Source of the DNA: Burhinus oedicnemus
Lineage: Eukaryota > Chordata > Aves > Charadriiformes > Burhinidae
DNA length: 64,000 nt
Direction of reading: 5' to 3'
NCBI GenBank assembly: GCA_008921705.1
Contig: VFFE01007650.1
Span: 742,748 to 806,747, forward strand
In this document: positions 59,336 to 64,000 of the stretch, piece by piece
How positions within the stretch are numbered: the stretch's first letter is position 1
How the letters are laid out: every line of letters starts with the position of its first letter
Notes under the pieces: generated by a model
The model's database searches: none
What the model was told of the DNA's origin: nothing
Seen by the model: the letters and a program-made list of their open reading frames with translations, nothing else
Translations under genes and position numbers: made by a program

Positions 59336-60059
59336 GTGCACTGTAATCATGTTCTTTAAACATGATTTTGTTGAGTGAGGTGAAATATGAGTAGAACTAT
59401 TACCTCACATTTTATGCATCCTGGAGAAAAGATATTCACGCACAGAATAAAAATCCTGCTAATTTTAATGGATTTCCTTGATTTATCAAAAACTCGTAAC
59501 ATAATTGTTAATTGCTGTGAAAGAAGAGGGAATGGAAGAAATATTAAAAACCCCATGATTTAATGCTGAAACCCTAATGAAATAAAAAACAGCCATGGTA
59601 CTAAAGAACTAGTTGAACAAAGTAAGATGACCTAGTTTTTTGGATAGAGTTAAAAATTAGAGAAATTAAAGTTTTATCTTTTTGCAATACCTAATAAGTA
59701 ACCTGGCACATTGCACAAATTGCTGTAAAAATGGCATAAGGATAAATACACAAGGAGACAAAGGGACTTCTGATAAGCAGAGGAAACATTGGGGACATTT
59801 TCTATGCAAGTCAGCTCAATTTAAAGCATCTAAAATATCTGTGAAATTTTAAATTTTGGGGTGTGATGTTTTGTTCTGCTTTTCCTTATTGACTGCTGAT
59901 TTTTGAGAATAGGAACAACAAAAAGAAAGTCTTTACTGTACGTTAGGTGATGTGACAAAAGGTTCCCACCTCCGCTCACAACAGCAGGTAGGGGAACACC
60001 AATAACCACCTCAGAGACATGACCTCCTGACACAGCCCCTCCCAGGGACACCCCGGGCC
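59336..60059. other. Transition from AT-rich to GC-rich sequence
   Basis: No gene is recognised. GC rises after about 59960. Confidence 0.45.
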
Positions 60060-60362
60060 CAAGGTCCGTGTGTGTGTATTACCTATGTGAGGTTATTTGA
60101 GGGGGGGCTATTGGTAACGTGTGCTCTGCCTGACTGCTGGCTATACCTGGGGACTGCCGGGGTGCAGGGTGGGTCCATGGCTCCCTGTGGAGCTGGGAGC
60201 TGGGCTTTCCTGGGATGGGCAGGGCAGGGGGCACTGGGGGCAGCCCCAGCCCCAGGCATCGGGCACCAAGCAGGGGACAGGCAGAGGTCGGGCTGGGACA
60301 TAGGGTCACAGGTGGGCTGGGATTGATGGGACCTATGGCTGGGCAGGGCAGGGCTGTGGGGC
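60060..60362. other. GC-rich island with many G runs
   Basis: Strongly G-rich on the plus strand with repeated GGGCAGGG, GGGCTGGG and CTGGGG words. All long frames here (for example 60083-60472 minus and 60215-60595 plus) are composition-driven and overlap on both strands. GC-rich sequence resumes at 61509 on the far side of the LTR, so the LTR may have landed inside one island. Few CpG are present, so I do not call it a CpG-island promoter. Confidence 0.6.
60212..60231 (+). other. G-quadruplex motif
   Basis: GGG-AT-GGG-CA-GGG-CA-GGGGG: four runs of at least three G with 2-base loops, a canonical strong G4 pattern. Nearby runs at 60236-60240 could extend it. Confidence 0.85.
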
Positions 60363-60548
60363 TGTGGTGGGTTGGCCCAGGCTGGACACCAGAAGCCCAC
60401 CAAAGCCGTTCTGTCACTCCCCTCCTCAGCTGGACAGGGGAGAGAAAATATAACGAAAGACTCCTGGGTCAAGATAAGGCCAGGGAGAGATCATTCGCCA
60501 ATTACCATCACAGGCAAAACAGACTCAACTTGGGGAAAATTAATTTAA

Positions 60549-60554
60549 TTTATT
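60549..60554 (-). terminator. Polyadenylation signal of the minus-strand LTR
   Basis: AATAAA on the minus strand (TTTATT on plus) in the AT-rich part near the LTR 3' end. Confidence 0.65.
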
Positions 60555-60775
60555 ACCAATCAAATCAGAGGAGTATAATGAGAAATAAAAACTAAATCTT
60601 AAAACACCTTCCCCCCACCCCTCCCCTCTTCCTGGGCTCAACTTCAGTCCTGATTACTCTACCTCCTCCCACCCAGCAGCGCAGGGGGACGGGGAATGGG
60701 GATTGTGGTCAGTTCATCACATGCTGTCTCTGATGCTTCTTCCTCCTCAGGGGGAGAACTCCTCACACTCTTCCC

Positions 60776-61160
60776 CTGCTCCAGCACAGAGCCCCTCCCA
60801 TGGGAGACAGTCCTCCGCAAACTTCTGTGATGTGAGTCCTTCTCATGGGTTGCAGCTCTTCAGGAACTGCTCCAGCATGGGTCCCTTCCATGGGGTGTAG
60901 TCCTTCAGGAACAGACTGCTCCAGTGTGGGTCCCCCACGGGGTCACAAGTCCTGTTAGCAAACCTGCTCCAGTGTGGGCTCATCTCTCCACAGGTCCACA
61001 GATCCTGCCATGAGCCTGTTCCAGTGCTGACTTCCCACGTGGTTGCAGCCTCCTTAGGGTGCATCCACCTGCTCCAGTGTGGGGTCCTCCATGGGCTGCA
61101 AGTGGATATCTGCTCCACTGTTAACATCCATAGGCTGCAGGGGAACAGCCTGCCTCACCA
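60776..61160 (-). repeat. Degenerate ~50-bp tandem repeat inside the LTR
   Basis: The word CTGCTCCAG/CTGTTCCAG recurs with its TCCAG at 60780, 60871, 60920, 60968, 61020 and 61073, and a decayed unit near 61113. Spacing is 48-53 bp, with one double step of 91. Each unit also has a CCATGGG- or CCCACG-like word in the middle. On the minus strand the units translate as repeated PHWS-type peptides in one chance frame. Confidence 0.85.
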
Positions 61161-61320
61161 TGGTCTTCACCACGGGCTGCAGGGGAATCTCGGCTCTGGC
61201 GCCTGAAGCACCTCCTCCCCGTCCTTCTTCACTGACCTTGGTGTCTGCAGAGTTGTTGTTCTCACATGTTCTCACTCCTCTCTTCTGGCTGCTGCCATGC
61301 AGGTTTTTTTTTCCCCTCTT

Positions 61321-61328
61321 CTTAAATA
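61321..61328 (-). promoter_or_regulatory. TATA-like box of the minus-strand LTR
   Basis: TATTTAAG on the minus strand, followed in the direction of transcription by the repeat array and the polyadenylation signal. Position about 180 bp from the LTR start is plausible. Confidence 0.5.
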
Positions 61329-61508
61329 TGTTATCACAGAGGCACTACCACCATCGCTGATGGGCTCAGCCTTGGCCAGCAGTGGGTCCATCTTGGAGCT
61401 GGCTGGCATTGGCTCTATCAGACATGGGGGCAGCTCCTGACATCTTCTAACAGAAGCCACCCTTGTAGCCCCCACACTACCAAAACCCTGCCATGCAAAC
61501 CCAATACA

Positions 61509-61700
61509 GGGAGGCTGGAGAACGGCCCTGTTGCAGCATCACTGTGGCAGGGACTGATGGCCCCAGGGTGCTGACATGGGGTCCTGGGCCATACGTAGGA
61601 TGGAGGGAGCCCCGGGGGATTCCATGCAGGGGCAGTCAGGCCTAGTGGTGCCTCAGGGGCCATGACAGGAACATGGAGAGGTGGCAATCTCACCTGTGAT
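61509..61700. other. GC-rich flank of the LTR
   Basis: GC-rich sequence with CAGGGAC, CCCAGGGTGC and GGAGCCCCGGGGGA words. It probably belongs with the GC-rich block at 60060-60362. No gene is recognised. Confidence 0.5.
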
Positions 61701-64000
61701 GTGTTACAGGCCTCTTAGCACTGTTTCATTGCCAATAGATGTAAATGTTGACATACTTCAGCCTCTCTTGGTTAATTTAAATTTGAAATCGGAAATTTTG
61801 CTGTGAAGTGTTCTCAAAGAGGGGCAACAGTCCTTCAGTCAAGCTATAAAGTCTTAAAAGATACAGAGCTTTAATATAGTTCTCTACCAAGATTCAAAAA
61901 GGAATTAAGGTTCTTTACAGACACACATCTTGTGCACTTTGCAACTCCTATTGTGAACATGCAAATCATAGATGTCTGGCTGCGCATTGGAATTTGGGAA
62001 TCTGACTGATGACCAGGAGTCATGATTTATTTGCTGTGCTTCAGGCGTGGGACATGTATTCTCAAATTCTGAGTTAAGACGGTGCCATCCGTGCAAGGGC
62101 TAAATCTGGTGTTTACTACCTTGGTTAGAGTCTTGCAAGAAGTGACCACTTGAAGCCAATTTCACTGATGCTGAACCTACTTTTGAATTAGCTGCAAGCC
62201 CAAGCCTTGCCTGAATGTCAGTATAGTTTCCTCAGGAAATGTAGTAGGGCAGGAGATCAGAAAAATACCTGTGGATCCCCGGTTTAGTCTTCTGAGACAT
62301 CTCGAGATAGCAGAGCACAAATAACCAAATGCCAATAGTTTAGGCTGTAAAGGCCTGTAGGAGTTTAAAGCACAGTTTGTATTTTACATAGTGTCAACAT
62401 TTTTGTCCGAACAGCCCACTTGTTTCATAAAATCAAAAATTCTTTTCTGAAAAGACACATATGTCACCTCAGTCTCAGAGAAGTGAATGCAGACTCTTGG
62501 GTGTAATGACTATACTTCAACTCAAAATGTTTACTGGATTAAAGTAGGGAAATGCTAGGGAGGATCCAGGAAATTTCTAGATATCCTCTTGAGAATACAG
62601 GAGTTTTCCTCCTGGTATACATGTAAGGGAAAAAGAATTCACTCTGATACAATACAGCTTGAACAAATGAGCTTCACAGGAGAGTCAAATGAAAGCTGGT
62701 TTCCTTATACACCCACACCAGATCTGGGTCTTCAAATATTTTGCAGTTTCACTATCTAGTAGAGCATTATTTTTTCATAATGCTTTCCTGAGTTCTACTC
62801 TAGTTGCGGTAAAACAACAGTCATGGAAACACCAAAAATGCTTTTTCTTATTGTCTCTTCCATGGAAATCCTGTAGAAGGATAAACAGACATACAAACAT
62901 GCTTGAAACTGCTTTTGAAATGGTAATTTGGAAAGTATTGTGTCTATTCCTTTCTGAACATTAATAAATCATCTTTCTAATGAATCAAAAGTCTCTGAAG
63001 CAGTGGCTCTCACTTTGTAGAAATTTTAAAATGTGTTCTTGTGATTTACTGTCCAGAATGCAGTAAGGACAATTCCTGTTAATGAGCAGAAATGTTTTAT
63101 GTCATTGTGGCACCACAGTTGTGTAATACTTAATAAATACTTGGGAACACCATAAACATTAACTTCTTGTTATAGTTCATCCAAACCTAGGATTAGTGTG
63201 ATCCAAAACAGATGAATGAGGAAAACAGCTACCGTTTCAAATAGTTCCCTTGTACATTTTTCAGGCAGAACACAAACTAGCTGTAAATCACAGTTGGTCA
63301 GTTTAACGTGGCTTTCAAAGTCCCATCAGAGTAAAACCAAACTCTGGAATCATTAGAATGTAATATTTTCCATGGGTGTGGTGTTAACCCAGCCACAGGG
63401 ATGGAGGAGCACACACTATACGCTGCTTTAAGCACTGTTGCAGATGATTCTCATGTTTTTAGAATGTGAAATATATGATTAGTTAAAAAGGTGACGATTG
63501 CTTCATATTGAAAAAGACTTTATAGAATAGCTTACCCCACATCATTAAGTACTGTATTATAATGTGTACTACATGGCTGTTCTGGAAAGAAGGTGGTTGT
63601 ATTTATGCAGTTGATACCAGAAAACTAATGAAAATCATTCTATTCTCACTGCTGTTAGTTTAAAGTTATCATATTTATTCCACGTTATCATAAGATGAAG
63701 ATCTTTTCCACACAAAAGATTTACCTTTATTTTGCATTCTTACACTAATTCATTGCCTAGTGACTTCATAAACATTATCTACTGTCTTGCAGGGAGGATC
63801 TCTCCTAAATTCAGTTAAGCTTCAGTGATGGTAACTAACAGATTTGTCTTTGTCTATCCAAACAAACAGCCCCAAGAAGCCACTCTCATTGCTATAACAT
63901 CTATGGCAGGCAGAGAAATCTCCTCACTGGCAAACATAAAAGGTTGAGTTTCAACACAGACTGACAACATTTGTATTTAGTAACTGATTTTCAGTGACCA
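61701..64000. other. AT-rich stretch, nothing recognised
   Basis: Frames are 91 codons or shorter with no domain, and no repeat end is recognised to the right edge. Confidence 0.5.

Larger units (their letters stand above)
60363..61508 (-). mobile_element. Solo LTR, minus strand, about 1.15 kb
   Basis: Read on the minus strand the LTR starts TGTATTGGGTTTGCATGGCA at 61508 and ends at 60363 with CCAACCCACCACA, giving TG...CA ends. It carries an LTR promoter-like TATTTAAG box, a ~50-bp internal repeat array and AATAAA near the 3' end, in the expected order. The sequence matches an avian endogenous-retrovirus LTR family I know from songbird genomes. No clear flanking duplication is visible and no gag, pol or env sits beside it, so it is a solo LTR. 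Open frames inside come from LTR sequence, not viral genes. Confidence 0.85.

Noticed and set aside
60079..60595. Several overlapping 110-130 codon frames on both strands
   Set aside because: All sit in the GC-rich island or the LTR end and overlap each other; Pro/Gly/Ala/Trp-rich translations reflect composition.
60843..61127. Minus-strand frame with repeated PHWS-type peptides
   Set aside because: This is the translation of the ~50-bp repeat array in the LTR, not a repeat protein.
1..64000. tRNA, rRNA, snRNA genes, CRISPR arrays or bacterial operons
   Set aside because: I saw no cloverleaf with A/B boxes, no conserved rRNA or snRNA words, no regularly spaced direct repeats with unique spacers, and the DNA is clearly avian.

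Overview
This window looks like bird nuclear DNA from a gene-poor, AT-rich intergenic or intronic region. The evidence for a bird is the repeat content: at least eight CR1 LINE pieces, several with the typical CR1 3' end (a 'GATGATCTTAAAGGTC...CCAACC' block followed by ATTCTNTG-type octamers), and solo LTRs of families common in neoavian and passerine genomes. Two weak MIR/CORE-SINE-like relics fit an old amniote background. I recognise no host protein-coding gene, tRNA, rRNA, CRISPR array or bacterial-type operon. The only translated piece I can name with confidence is the C-terminal end of CR1 ORF2 on the minus strand at 57.9-58.5 kb.

Layout. 1-17.4 kb: mostly unique-looking AT-rich sequence, with a GC-rich patch carrying a 61-bp tandem duplication (2.78-2.90 kb), two MIR-like relics (5.24 and 12.14 kb), a small CR1 piece (6.7 kb), a possible decayed coding segment (13.13-13.64 kb) and a purine-rich tract with poly-A and (AG)n (15.5-16.06 kb). 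17.4-20.8 kb: an old CR1, then a nest of three LTRs, then another old CR1. 20.8-26.8 kb: unique sequence with a C-tract, an (ATG)n microsatellite, two strong perfect inverted repeats, a long frame with few stops that may be an unrecognised coding relic, and a clear CR1. 26.8-57.8 kb: a long stretch with two CR1 copies, a pair of similar segments about 1.6 kb apart and no recognisable gene. 57.8-64 kb: two CR1 copies, a GC-rich island with a G-quadruplex motif, and a roughly 1.15-kb minus-strand LTR with an internal repeat of about 50 bp.

The best-supported biology here is repeat history. In the nested locus a middle LTR (minus, duplication GATGG on both sides) was inserted into an older LTR (plus), and a younger LTR (plus, duplication CCGCG / CTGCG) was inserted into the middle one. 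The two longer coding-relic candidates are statistically borderline and are flagged as such. I found no convincing undescribed system.
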